Part shown: positions 1 through 8,542 of the stretch, one piece after another
Position numbering within the stretch: the stretch's first letter is position 1
Layout: the number at the start of each line of letters is the position of its first letter
Source: Nannocystis pusilla
Lineage (GTDB): Bacteria > Myxococcota_A > Polyangia > Nannocystales > Nannocystaceae
Assembly: GCF_020073745.1 (NCBI RefSeq)
Contig: NZ_JAIRAU010000008.1
Coordinates: 186,001 to 250,000 of the forward strand
Reading direction: 5' to 3'
DNA: 64,000 bases
Position numbers and translations under genes: made by a program
The notes under the pieces: generated by a model
Databases searched by the model: none
Told to the model about the DNA's origin: nothing
What the model saw: only the letters and a program-made list of their open reading frames with translations

Positions 1-36
1 GGTCCACGCGCCGGTGTTCGCCCGCGCGCCCCGGCG

Positions 37-591
37 CTACGGCGATGACGGCACCCGCTCCCACGCGTCGTACTTGGCAGCCGGCTCCGGCCCCGCGAAC
101 ACCTGGATCGCCACCAGCGGCTCGGGCCCGTTCTCGAAGCTGACGAGCGCGCCCGGCGGCATGTAGATCGTCGTCCCCGGGCCCACCTCGTGCGATTGCC
201 CGTCGATCGTGAATTTGCCCGCGCCGCTCAGGATGTGAATGTACTCCTCGGTCGGGTCGCGGTGCTCCGGCACCGTACCCCCCGGTGCCATCTCGAGCTT
301 GCCGAGGAACGCGTTCTGCCCGCGCGCCAGGGCCCAGATCTGCGCCGCCCCGCCGCTTTTCTGCCGGTGCTCCGCCTGCGCCAGCGACGTCACCGCCGCC
401 GGCAGCGACGGCTTCGGCGCATCGGCCGGCCTGGCGTCCTCCGCCCTGGTCTCGCCTTTCGTGTCCTTCTTCTTCCCCGGCTCCGCCTTCGCCAATTCGG
501 AGCGCGTCTCGACCTTCACCGGTTCGGGCGCGCGCTCGCAGCCTGTGGTCGCCACAATCGAGAAGAGGAGCACGAAGCCGGCGCGTGACAT
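37..591 (-). CDS. Cupin-domain lipoprotein
   Basis: The 184-residue product starts with a lipoprotein signal (lipobox ending at Cys18, ATTGC), then a charged Lys/Glu/Ala-rich linker to about residue 65. A single cupin barrel follows, with the usual two motifs: PGGTVPEHRDPTEEYIHILSG around residues 102-122, which has the His and Glu metal ligands, and a second strand pair around GPGTTIYMPPGALVSFEN. Cupins of this size are sugar or metal binders or small-molecule enzymes; nothing here shows which. It lies 42 bp downstream of the WD40-caspase gene on the same strand and may be the last member of that operon. An outer-membrane or periplasmic location is inferred from the lipobox. Function unknown. 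Confidence 0.85.
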   Translation of the reverse strand: MSRAGFVLLFSIVATTGCERAPEPVKVETRSELAKAEPGKKKDTKGETRAEDARPADAPKPSLPAAVTSLAQAEHRQKSGGAAQIWALARGQNAFLGKLEMAPGGTVPEHRDPTEEYIHILSGAGKFTIDGQSHEVGPGTTIYMPPGALVSFENGPEPLVAIQVFAGPEPAAKYDAWERVPSSP

Positions 592-633
592 CGCGCCGCA
601 ACGTACATCACGACCTGCGCGCCGCGCAACGGC

Positions 634-3600
634 TCACAGGACCGGGAAGTCGAACTCGAGGTTCTCGCGGCGCGACGTCGGCGTCTGGGCCCCGCGGGTG
701 AGGCGATGGACCTCGCCGACCACGTACTCGCGCAGCTCGGACACGCGGATCGTGCCGTCGCGGTCGAGGTCGGCCGAGCCCGACATCAGCCCTTGCAGCA
801 CGCTGAACGTGAACACCCCGTTTTGCCATTGCGCCGACTCGAGCGCGAACTCGGCCCCGCTGGCCGACGAGATCACCGCCGCACCTGACCCTCGGCGCAG
901 GTCGGCGAACAGCTGCGCCAGCACCTCGTGCGAGCGGTCCGGGCTCTGGATCGCCCCGCCGTAGCTGAACGTGCGGAAGTCCGAGGCCAGCTTCACCTCC
1001 TCGGCCCGCGCCCCCGTGCCCGCGCCCGGCAGCGGCGGCGGCGTGCGGATCGCGTCCTCGTCGACCTCGCCCGAATGGCAGGTGTCCATCATCATCAGCT
1101 TGCGCCGCGCCGGGATCCCGTCGAGCAGGCTCTCGAGCTGCTCGTACGACAGCCCGCGCGCGCTCGGCCGCTCGCGCTCGAAGTCGTGGGTCACGAAGTA
1201 GTAATCGAGGTTGGTGTCGAGCATCCCGTGCCCGGCCACGAACACCACCACCTGGTCGTCGATCTTCGTGCCGAGCAGCCGCTCGCGGGCCGCCAGGATG
1301 TTCTCGCGCCGCGCCTCGCCGTCGAGGATCTGCAGCACCTCCACCTTGCCGAACCGCGACCCGCGCGACTTGAACAGCCCGGCGATGTCGCGCGCGTCCT
1401 TGGCCGCGTACTTGAGGTTCATCTTCACGTCGGCGTACTTCGACACCCCGATCGCCACCACGTAGAGGTCCGACGCCGGCGCCGGCGCCGTCGACACCAC
1501 CTCGACCGTGTCCTTGCGCGACTCGGTGCCCGCCGCGTTCAGCGTCGACACCTGGATCTTGTTGCGCCCCGGCAGCAGCTCGACCGCCAGCGTGCGCTCG
1601 TGGTGGCGCGACTTCTCGCCGCGCAGGTCGAGGCCCGCCGAGCCGTGGATCGGCACGTCGTTGACGTACACCAGCAGGCGGTCGAGCGCGAAGCGGTCGT
1701 CGTCGGCCGTCACGTGCAGCTGCAACGTCCGCTCCGGCGTGCTGACCGGCAGCTCGCCCGCGATCTTCGCCGTCGGCAGGTGATACTCCGGCCGCAGCGC
1801 CGCCTCGTCGATGCGCATCTTCTTCAGGCGCTTCTTGTAGGCCTTCTCGTACAGCGCCAGCAGCTCCGCCGGCGCGTAGCCGAACCGCTTCAATACCAGG
1901 TCGGGCCGGTTGAGCCGCAGGTCGAACAGCTCGACCGGCACGATCGTCTCGCCGAGGCGGAACGACACCGACTCGAACCCCTGCCGCGACGCCGTGTAGT
2001 AGTGATCGGGCGTCTCGATCACGTAGCCGTCGGCCCCGATCGTCACGATCGTCGCCACCTCGGCGTGCGTCGCCAGGTCCCACACCTTCACCGTCAGGTC
2101 GTAGCTCGCCGTGGCGACGTAGCGGTTGTCGTGGCTGAACGCCACCGAGTCGACCTCCGCCGCGTGCCCCGCCAGCGTCGTCACCAGCGAGCCCGTGCGC
2201 ATGTCCCACAGCCGCGCCGTGCGGTCGGCGCTGGCCGTCGCCAGCAGGTTGCCGTCGGGGCTGAAGTCGGCGCCGAGCACCGCCAGCGAGTGGCCCTCGA
2301 GCCGGTGGAGCAGCGGCATCTCGCCCGCGAGCCCGAACACGTGGACCGAGTTGTCGCCGAAGCTGATCTCGCTGATCGTCTGCGCCAACATGTGCGTGCC
2401 GGCCCCGATCGCCACCCTGTCGCGCGCGTCGGACCACGCCACCGCGTTGGTGCGCGTGCGGTGGGCGCAGCCGCCCTGGCCGAGCGCGAACGTCTGCGCG
2501 TCGAACTCGACGAACGTCGCCGTCTCGCGGAACAGCACGTAGAGCTTCTTCGCGTCGGCCGACCACCCGAGCCCCGTGATCACCGGCGCTCCCATCGAGA
2601 TCGTCGTCTCCCCCATCCCCTTCTGACAGTCGGCGTCGAGCCCGCCGCCCTTGCTGCTGCGCAGCCGGGTCCCGGTCGCCACGTCGAACACCGACACCAC
2701 CGCCTCCCCGTGGGCGATCGCCAGCGTCTTGCCGTCGGGCGCCAGCGACTCCGCCGACGCCCCCGGCGCCGCGAACCGCCGCGTCAGCGCCAGCGTGCGC
2801 GCGTCCCACAGCGACACGCCCTCGCCGTCGCGCGTCAGCAGCGACGCCCCGTCGCGCGAGAACTGCACGTCGCTCACCAGCCCGACCTTCGCGTAGGCCC
2901 AGCCGAGGAAGTTCTTGCCGTCGTCGCCCGCCCCGACCTCGACCTTCGGCCCCGCCGACACCGCCTTCGGCGCCGCCCCGCGCCGCAGGTCGAGCACCCG
3001 CAACATCCCGTCGAAGCCCGCCGTCGCGATCACCGGCGCCGTCGGGCTCCAGGCCACGTGCAAGAGCTCCGTGTCGTTGCCGAACGCCCCGCCGACCAGG
3101 TTCCAGAACGTGCTCCGCAGCGTCCGCACCCGCGCCCCGGATGTCCCGTCGAACAGGTCGACCTGCATGTCCGAGATCGTCGCCGCCAGCCGCCCACCCG
3201 GCGACAGCTCCGCCCGCGGCAGGCCCGCCGCGTCGCCCGCCGCGAACCCGCCGAGCCTCCGCCCGCTGCGCGGCTCGACCCGCACCACCTCGCGCCCGCG
3301 GTGCACCGTCAATTCACCGTCCGACGCCCAGCCGACCAGCGTCCCCGGCATCCGCGACGCCTCCGCCCACGAGCCCGCGTCGTACACGTGCACCGACTCG
3401 CCGGCGTCGATCGCCAGCATTTTCCCGTCGGGGCTGAAGCGCAACGGCTTGCCGCCGGCCCCGTTCGGCGCGACCGCGATCGTCCCGAGCAGCCCGCCCG
3501 CCTCCGCGTTCCACACGTTGATCTCGTCGGTCGCCGTCAGCAGCACCTTGCCGTCGCGCGACCACGCGAGGTCCTTGACGTCCTTCGCGTGCATCAGCGC

Positions 3601-4131
3601 GTGCTTGACCGCCCGCTGCTCGAGGTCCCAGATCGCCACCACCTGGTCTTGCATGCTCGCCGCGCTGGCCAGCCGCTTGCCGTCGGGCGAAAACTCGATG
3701 CTGCCGACCCACCCGCTGTGACCCGGCAACGTCGCCACCTCCGCGCCGCTGGCCACGTCCCACACGTGCACGCTCTTGTCGAACCCCGCCGCCGCCAGCC
3801 GCTCGCCGTCGGCGCTCCACGTCGTCACGTAGACCGGCCCGGCCGCGCCGGTGAACGTGCGCCACTCCTTGCCCATGCGCACGTCGTAGAGCTTGACCAG
3901 TCCGTCGACGCTGGCGACCGCCAGCCAGCGCCCGTCGGGCGAGAACTTGGTGTCCTTCACCCAGTGCGAGGACCCGGCCTGCACCACCAGCTCCGGCTGC
4001 GGCCCGCTCCCCACATTCGCGCTCGCCGCCTCGTCGGGCGCGCGCACCGACTGCCGCTTGCACCCGGGCGCGCCGAGCGTCGCACCCACGAAGCCCGCGA
4101 GCACCAGCCCGCGTATCGCCGCCGCTCTCAT
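634..4131 (-). CDS. WD40-repeat caspase-family lipoprotein
   Basis: The ATG at 4131 overlaps the stop of the upstream gene (ATGA) and gives a lipoprotein signal (GAPGC), so it is preferred over the much longer open frame extending to 4563. The product is 1165 residues. About ten WD40-type repeats (SPDG..LA.AS.D..V..WD) span roughly residues 40-690. A linker with an Ig-like segment follows, then a C-terminal caspase (peptidase C14) domain from about residue 888. The catalytic dyad is visible: His968 in AGHGM and Cys1018 in MDTCHSG. A 12-residue EF-hand-like loop (DLDRDGTIRVSE, about 1121-1132) follows, suggesting Ca2+ control. The WD40 part probably binds a partner and gates the protease. Its operon includes a DUF4384-like lipoprotein, a domain often fused to bacterial caspases. 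Substrate unknown. Confidence 0.9.
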   Translation of the reverse strand: MRAAAIRGLVLAGFVGATLGAPGCKRQSVRAPDEAASANVGSGPQPELVVQAGSSHWVKDTKFSPDGRWLAVASVDGLVKLYDVRMGKEWRTFTGAAGPVYVTTWSADGERLAAAGFDKSVHVWDVASGAEVATLPGHSGWVGSIEFSPDGKRLASAASMQDQVVAIWDLEQRAVKHALMHAKDVKDLAWSRDGKVLLTATDEINVWNAEAGGLLGTIAVAPNGAGGKPLRFSPDGKMLAIDAGESVHVYDAGSWAEASRMPGTLVGWASDGELTVHRGREVVRVEPRSGRRLGGFAAGDAAGLPRAELSPGGRLAATISDMQVDLFDGTSGARVRTLRSTFWNLVGGAFGNDTELLHVAWSPTAPVIATAGFDGMLRVLDLRRGAAPKAVSAGPKVEVGAGDDGKNFLGWAYAKVGLVSDVQFSRDGASLLTRDGEGVSLWDARTLALTRRFAAPGASAESLAPDGKTLAIAHGEAVVSVFDVATGTRLRSSKGGGLDADCQKGMGETTISMGAPVITGLGWSADAKKLYVLFRETATFVEFDAQTFALGQGGCAHRTRTNAVAWSDARDRVAIGAGTHMLAQTISEISFGDNSVHVFGLAGEMPLLHRLEGHSLAVLGADFSPDGNLLATASADRTARLWDMRTGSLVTTLAGHAAEVDSVAFSHDNRYVATASYDLTVKVWDLATHAEVATIVTIGADGYVIETPDHYYTASRQGFESVSFRLGETIVPVELFDLRLNRPDLVLKRFGYAPAELLALYEKAYKKRLKKMRIDEAALRPEYHLPTAKIAGELPVSTPERTLQLHVTADDDRFALDRLLVYVNDVPIHGSAGLDLRGEKSRHHERTLAVELLPGRNKIQVSTLNAAGTESRKDTVEVVSTAPAPASDLYVVAIGVSKYADVKMNLKYAAKDARDIAGLFKSRGSRFGKVEVLQILDGEARRENILAARERLLGTKIDDQVVVFVAGHGMLDTNLDYYFVTHDFERERPSARGLSYEQLESLLDGIPARRKLMMMDTCHSGEVDEDAIRTPPPLPGAGTGARAEEVKLASDFRTFSYGGAIQSPDRSHEVLAQLFADLRRGSGAAVISSASGAEFALESAQWQNGVFTFSVLQGLMSGSADLDRDGTIRVSELREYVVGEVHRLTRGAQTPTSRRENLEFDFPVL

Positions 4132-5525
4132 CCCGGACCCCCGAACCCGATCTTCAAGCCCGCGTGCCAGCGCCACGCGCGACCGAACCCGCGCTCGCCC
4201 TCGATGTGGCGCTCCGCCGCCGGGAAGTCGTTGGTATACGCATAGGCCGGCATCGTGATGCCCGCGTACGGCGCCAGCTCGAACTTCCGCGTCACGCGAA
4301 TGTGCAGCGCGAAGTCGGCCCCGATGATGCCGCCGATGCCGATCCCCCGCCCCTCGTCGACCTGCGGCAGCGGCATCGGCATCGGCTCGTTTGGATCTGG
4401 CGTCCCCACCAGCGAATCGATGCGCCCGAACCCGAACCCGAACCCGAGCAACGCCATCAGCGCCGGCCGCACCCGCCAATCCGGCGGCAGCGCCAGCAGG
4501 TCGAGCCCGTAGATGAATTCGAGGCGCCGCACCAGCACCTCCTCCACCTTCGGCACCTGCCACACGTCGCGGTGGAACATGACCTGGAAGTAGACCCGCG
4601 GGTGCAGCAAGAACCCGAGCGAGATGTCGAACGCGTTCTTCTCGCTCAACTTCAGCCCGCCCGGCAGCGTGTAGCTGCCGATCGCCCTGCTGTAAGCGCC
4701 GCCGACGAAGATGTACGGCTTGCTCACCCCCGAGCGCCAGTAATCCTTGATCTCGCCGGCGAGCCGTCCGCTCGACCGCCGCCGCGGCTCGGGCTCCGGC
4801 TCGGGCTCCGGCGTCGGCTCGACCGGCGTCGCAGCATTCGCCGCCGGCTCCACCGGCACCGGCTCGACCGGCGTCGCCGGCACCGGCTCGCTCACCGGCA
4901 CCGGCGCGACCGCGACGCCGCGCGGCTCGGCGGCCCGGATCCGCTCGACCGCCTTCTGTCCCAGCGCCGCCACCATCAGCGGCGTCAAGACCTTGCGCTG
5001 CTTCGCCTCCGGCCCCTGGGCCACGAACAGCTTGACCACCACGTTGTCGACCCGGAACACGAGGTTGTACATGATGACCTCGATGCCGATGCCGTAGGTG
5101 TCACCCTGCGCGGTGAACATCTTCGTATCGGCGCCGACCGCCGGCGGGGTCGTCACCGCCGGCAGGCCCTCGGCCATCTCGTCCATCGACGACTGCAAGA
5201 ACCGCTGGGCCGCGTCCGCATTGGGGAACACCCACCGCAGATCGTGGACCTGCCACATCGCCACCGACGCGTCCTTGGCCGTCCACAGCTTCTTTCCCCA
5301 GTGCGTGCAGCCGAACTGCGCCGCCCCGGGCTCGCACCCGGCCCTGGCCCAGTCGCCTGACAGATCCGACACGCTCGTCAGATCGCCCGGCTGCAGGTAC
5401 GTCGCCTGAAAGCTGGCGTCGTCGGTGCCCCACGGCGGCCCCGCGTGGGCCACCCCCGCGAACGCCAGCGCGACTACGAATATGCACACGATCCGGATAC
5501 CCACTGGCCCTATCATTCCACGCAT
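4128..5525 (-). CDS. Exported barrel-like protein with Pro/Glu/Val linker
   Basis: The chosen ATG at 5525 has a purine-rich GAGGGGG tract about 10 bases upstream and gives an immediate signal peptide (hydrophobic core IVCIFVVALAFAG, cleavage near AHA). The 465-residue product has an N-terminal globular part (about 25-210) containing conserved aromatic and Cys residues, a low-complexity linker rich in PVEP/PEPE, and a C-terminal part (about 290-465) of alternating Gly/aromatic strands (PYIFVGGAYSRAIG, LALLGFGFGFGRI-like patterns). That C-terminal part resembles an outer-membrane beta-barrel or a barrel-like surface protein. It sits between the DUF4384-like lipoprotein and the WD40-caspase and overlaps the latter by 4 bp, so translation is probably coupled. 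No family recognised with confidence. Confidence 0.8.
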   Translation of the reverse strand: MRGMIGPVGIRIVCIFVVALAFAGVAHAGPPWGTDDASFQATYLQPGDLTSVSDLSGDWARAGCEPGAAQFGCTHWGKKLWTAKDASVAMWQVHDLRWVFPNADAAQRFLQSSMDEMAEGLPAVTTPPAVGADTKMFTAQGDTYGIGIEVIMYNLVFRVDNVVVKLFVAQGPEAKQRKVLTPLMVAALGQKAVERIRAAEPRGVAVAPVPVSEPVPATPVEPVPVEPAANAATPVEPTPEPEPEPEPRRRSSGRLAGEIKDYWRSGVSKPYIFVGGAYSRAIGSYTLPGGLKLSEKNAFDISLGFLLHPRVYFQVMFHRDVWQVPKVEEVLVRRLEFIYGLDLLALPPDWRVRPALMALLGFGFGFGRIDSLVGTPDPNEPMPMPLPQVDEGRGIGIGGIIGADFALHIRVTRKFELAPYAGITMPAYAYTNDFPAAERHIEGERGFGRAWRWHAGLKIGFGGPG

Positions 5526-5586
5526 CCTATCAACCCCCCTCGCGCCGGTGAGACCGCCGCGGACGTATACCCCGCCCGGCCGTGGA

Positions 5587-6564
5587 TCACGGCGTGTGCT
5601 GGAACGCGAAGATCTGGTGGATGCTCTTCGCACCCGCCGTGTTGGCGGCCTTCATCGACACACCCGGCGCGTCTCCGGGCTGGGCGAGGCCGAACGTGCG
5701 CGCCTGGACGTCGCCGCACTGCGTACCTGGATTGTATGACAGGTCGCGCGCCCCGCAGGCCAGCTCGTCGGCGGTCGTCTGCCCCTTGCCGAGCGACGTC
5801 TCGAGCTTCGCCAGCGGCTCGATCGACGCGACGATGTGGACCTGCTCGAGCCCGACGCCCTCGGCCTCGAGCGTGAAGAAGCCCGGCTTCGGCGGGATCC
5901 GCAGGTCCTGCCCGGCCGGCAGCGGATTGACCATGGGCATCTGCGGATGCGGGAACATCACGTTGATGCCGCCTGCAGGCGTCTCCTGATAGAGATAGAC
6001 GTGGGCCTGCTCGCTGGTGCGGATCGTGAAATACACGTTCGTACCGGTGGCTATCGACCCATTCGGTGGCACCACCGACCAACTCGTCTCACCTGGCTTT
6101 TGCGCCAGCACGCCGAACTCGACCTGGAGGTCGACCGCCTGCTCGGGCGGGACCATGGCCACGTAGATCTCCTTCAGCGCCTTCTGATACGACTCGGCGT
6201 CGGGCGCGTGCTCGAGGACCAGCATCAGGCTCTCGAGCTTCTCGGTCCGCTCGCGCAGCAGCCGCGCCTCGCCGCGGTACTCGTCCGGCGACATCGCGCC
6301 GTTCTTGTAATCCATACACAGCGTGCGCCAGCGCGACAGGTAGCGCTCGACCGCCTGGTCGACCTCGCGGACCGCCGCGACCGAGGTCGTCGCCTCGACC
6401 CCGAATTTTCCGGCGTCGACGCGGCCCTCGACCTTGCGCGCGTCGTAGCGGATCTCGGTATCACAATCGGGGCTGCCGCTGCTGCCGCCCTTTTTGCAGC
6501 TCCCGAGCGCGAACCCGAGCGTGAGCGTAAATATTGCGACCCCCACCTTCGAGCGCGCGCGCAT
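5587..6564 (-). CDS. DUF4384-like lipoprotein
   Basis: Starting at the ATG at 6564, the product is 325 residues with a lipoprotein signal ending in LGSC (Cys23). An upstream in-frame start at 6603 would only lengthen the n-region. Residues about 30-150 look helical and charged. About 155-255 form a beta-rich domain with the pattern NVYFTIRTSEQAHVYLYQ and a later FPHPQMPMVNPL / RIPPKPGFFTLEAEG, typical of DUF4384, which is found in bacterial caspase and kinase proteins as a ligand or partner module. It is the first gene of the operon with the barrel-like protein (62 bp on) and the WD40-caspase, so it looks like a split-off sensor subunit of that protease. This role is inferred from domain pairing elsewhere. 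Confidence 0.8.
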   Translation of the reverse strand: MRARSKVGVAIFTLTLGFALGSCKKGGSSGSPDCDTEIRYDARKVEGRVDAGKFGVEATTSVAAVREVDQAVERYLSRWRTLCMDYKNGAMSPDEYRGEARLLRERTEKLESLMLVLEHAPDAESYQKALKEIYVAMVPPEQAVDLQVEFGVLAQKPGETSWSVVPPNGSIATGTNVYFTIRTSEQAHVYLYQETPAGGINVMFPHPQMPMVNPLPAGQDLRIPPKPGFFTLEAEGVGLEQVHIVASIEPLAKLETSLGKGQTTADELACGARDLSYNPGTQCGDVQARTFGLAQPGDAPGVSMKAANTAGAKSIHQIFAFQHTP

Positions 6565-6625
6565 GTGCGGGGGAAACTGCCCGCTTTGTCGCGGGCGTGT
6601 CAATGCTCATGTTTGCCCGACGCGC

Positions 6626-7114
6626 TTATGCGGACAGTGCCCGCTCGACGGCCTGCATCACCTCGGGCGCGAGCGGCTCGATCTGCGGCTCGAAGCGGTG
6701 CGACACGCGGCCGTCCTTGCCGACCAGGAACTTGGTGAAGTTCCACTTGATCTCGCCGCGCAGGCCCTCCGGGAGCTCCTCGGTCAAGGTGCGATACAGC
6801 GGCGACTTGTCGCCCTTGGCCCGGACCTTCTCGAACAGCGGAAAGCTGGCCGAGAACCGCGTGGTGCAGAACGTCTGGATCTCCTCGGGCGTGCCCGGCT
6901 CCTGCGCGCCGAAGTCGTTGCACGGGAACCCGAGCACCGAGAAGCCGCGGCCCTTGAAACGCTGGTGCAGCGCCTCGAGCGCGTGGTACTGCGGGGTCAG
7001 CCCGCACTGCGAGGCGGTGTTCACAATCAGGAGCACCTGACCGCGATAATCGGCGAGCGAGCGGGGCGCGCCGGCGAGGGTCCGGACTTCGTGGTCGAGG
7101 GCGGGGCCTTGCAT
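6626..7114 (-). CDS. gpx: Glutathione/thioredoxin peroxidase family protein
   Basis: This 162-residue protein has the full glutathione peroxidase fold and length. The peroxidatic cysteine is Cys37 in NTASQCGLTPQY, not selenocysteine. The catalytic Gln lies in the FPCNDFGAQEPG motif and the Trp-Asn pair in WNFTKFLVG. It reduces hydrogen peroxide and lipid hydroperoxides. Many non-seleno bacterial members use thioredoxin rather than glutathione, so the electron donor is uncertain. No signal peptide is visible, so it is cytoplasmic. The start at 7114 (MQGPALDH) matches the family N-terminus; the open frame extends a few codons further without similarity. It is divergent from the DUF2236 oxygenase gene, with 80 bp between the starts. 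Confidence 0.93.
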   Translation of the reverse strand: MQGPALDHEVRTLAGAPRSLADYRGQVLLIVNTASQCGLTPQYHALEALHQRFKGRGFSVLGFPCNDFGAQEPGTPEEIQTFCTTRFSASFPLFEKVRAKGDKSPLYRTLTEELPEGLRGEIKWNFTKFLVGKDGRVSHRFEPQIEPLAPEVMQAVERALSA

Positions 7115-7194
7115 GGCCGGCACCCTACCACGCCGCCGCACGCGCGCGCACCTCCTCGCGTGCGCGCCGCCCGACGTGTGGCACGCTGCTGGTC

Positions 7195-8358
7195 ATGCCC
7201 GCAGCTCCTGCCCGCGTCCACAACCTCCCGGCCGCGCGCGCCCAGTACGGCGACCTCATCGGCCGACTCCTGCCCGCCTTCGAGCGCACCGACCCGCTCG
7301 CCGACGCCGCCGCCGCCTGGCTCTCGACCTGTCCCGAAGGACATGCCGTCTTCGCCGCCGCGCTGCGCGACCCGGCCGGCGCGCCGGAGCCGGTGGCGGC
7401 GCTGCTGGAGTCCGTGGCCGGGCTGCCGGCGTGGGCCCGACCGGCGCGGCTGGAGCGCGCCGCTCACCTGTTCTCGCGGGCAGGTGTGGTCGGCGGCTTC
7501 GTCCTCGGTCTGCGCTCGCTGGTGCTCGGCTACGCCGCCCCGGCCGGCAACAAGCCGCTGGCCTTCAGCGGCCGCCTGCGCGAGGCCGCCCCGCGCCGGC
7601 TCGCCGAGACCGCCCGCTTCGTCACCGCCGTGTGCGAGCCGGGCGGGCTCTTGCCCGGCGGCGAGGGGCGGGCGATCGCCCTGCACGTGCGCCTGATGCA
7701 CGCCCAGGTGCGCCGCCTCTTGCTGGCCAGCGGCCGCTGGGACCGCGCCGCCTGGGCGGTGCCGATCAACCAGCACGACATGCTCGCCACCAGCCTGCTG
7801 TTCAGCCACGTCTACCTCGACGGCCTGCGTCTGTTCGGCCTCCGGGTCGACGCCGACGAGGCCGACGACTACGTGCACCTGTGGCGCCTGGCCAGCTGGC
7901 TGCTCGGGGTCGACCCCGAGCTCGTGCCCGACCGCGAGCCCGAGGCGCGCCGCCTGGCCGAGTGCATCTTCCTCACCCAGGGTCCGCCCGACGCCGATTC
8001 GCGGGCCCTCACCGCCGCGCTCTTGCAGGCCCCGCTGCAGGCCGCGCGCACCCCGGCCGAGCGCCGCGTCGCCGCCGCCCGCGTCCGCCTCAGCACCAGC
8101 ATCTGCCGTCACCTCGTCGGCAACGGCCTCGGCGACGCCCTCGGCGTCCCGGCCGAGCGCCACCCGTTCTCCGTCCCGCTGCTCGCCTCGCTGCTCGGCG
8201 GCCTCGACCGCCTGCGCGCCGCCCTCCCGCCGATCGACGCCTCCGCGGTCGCCCTCGGCCGCCGCTACTGGGACCTCGTCGTCGACGTCGGCATGAACGG
8301 CGAGACCCCCACCTATCCCATGCCCGCCAAGCTCGGCCGCCACATCGACGCCGCCTGA
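7195..8358 (+). CDS. MpaB/latex-clearing-protein family oxygenase (DUF2236)
   Basis: This 387-residue protein matches the ER-bound oxygenase MpaB / rubber oxygenase catalytic domain (DUF2236). Conserved stretches are RLMHAQVRRLLL (about 165-176), WAVPINQHDMLATSLLFSHV (about 185-204) and a C-terminal R.YWDL.VDVGM. Characterised members (Lcp, MpaB') bind b-type haem through conserved His and oxidatively cleave isoprenoid chains. The His residues in the HAQVRR and NQHDM motifs are candidate ligands. There is no signal peptide. A 14-bp TGTCC-N4-GGACA palindrome falls inside the frame at 7330-7343. A long hairpin starts 11 bp after the stop. Substrate unknown. Confidence 0.85.
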   Translation: MPAAPARVHNLPAARAQYGDLIGRLLPAFERTDPLADAAAAWLSTCPEGHAVFAAALRDPAGAPEPVAALLESVAGLPAWARPARLERAAHLFSRAGVVGGFVLGLRSLVLGYAAPAGNKPLAFSGRLREAAPRRLAETARFVTAVCEPGGLLPGGEGRAIALHVRLMHAQVRRLLLASGRWDRAAWAVPINQHDMLATSLLFSHVYLDGLRLFGLRVDADEADDYVHLWRLASWLLGVDPELVPDREPEARRLAECIFLTQGPPDADSRALTAALLQAPLQAARTPAERRVAAARVRLSTSICRHLVGNGLGDALGVPAERHPFSVPLLASLLGGLDRLRAALPPIDASAVALGRRYWDLVVDVGMNGETPTYPMPAKLGRHIDAA

Positions 8359-8368
8359 CCCATTCGAC

Positions 8369-8409
8369 ATGTCCTTCAAGGCATTTTATTGAAGATGCCC
8401 GAAGGACAT
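8369..8409. terminator. Nested inverted repeat after the oxygenase gene
   Basis: ATGTCCTTC (8369-8377) pairs perfectly with GAAGGACAT (8401-8409). An inner GGCAT/ATGCC pair extends the stem around an A/T-rich loop. It starts 11 bp past the stop codon. There is no clear U-run, so it may be a 3'-end-stabilising hairpin or a factor-assisted terminator. It belongs to the recurrent ACATGTCC palindrome family of this window. Confidence 0.6.
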
Positions 8410-8488
8410 ATCCTTCCAGGCACAATCATCTGTCCACCGACGCTCCCGCCCACGCGGCCTCCAACTTCTTTTTTAAAGATTATCGGAA

Positions 8489-8506
8489 CATGTCCTTCTG
8501 GACATG
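8489..8506. repeat. Perfect CATGTCC-N4-GGACATG palindrome
   Basis: A 7-4-7 perfect inverted repeat lies 37 bp upstream of the photolyase ATG. It could be a regulatory-protein site for the photolyase or another copy of the dispersed palindrome family. An in-frame ATG overlaps its right arm at 8504. Confidence 0.6.
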
Positions 8507-8542
8507 CGACGCAGCCTCTCCCCACCCGTCCCCGTCCGCCCC

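Noticed and set aside
928..4245. A 1105-codon open frame on the plus strand
   Set aside because: It is antisense to the WD40-caspase gene and rich in Arg/His/Pro, the usual shadow in high-GC DNA. No domain or ribosome site supports it.
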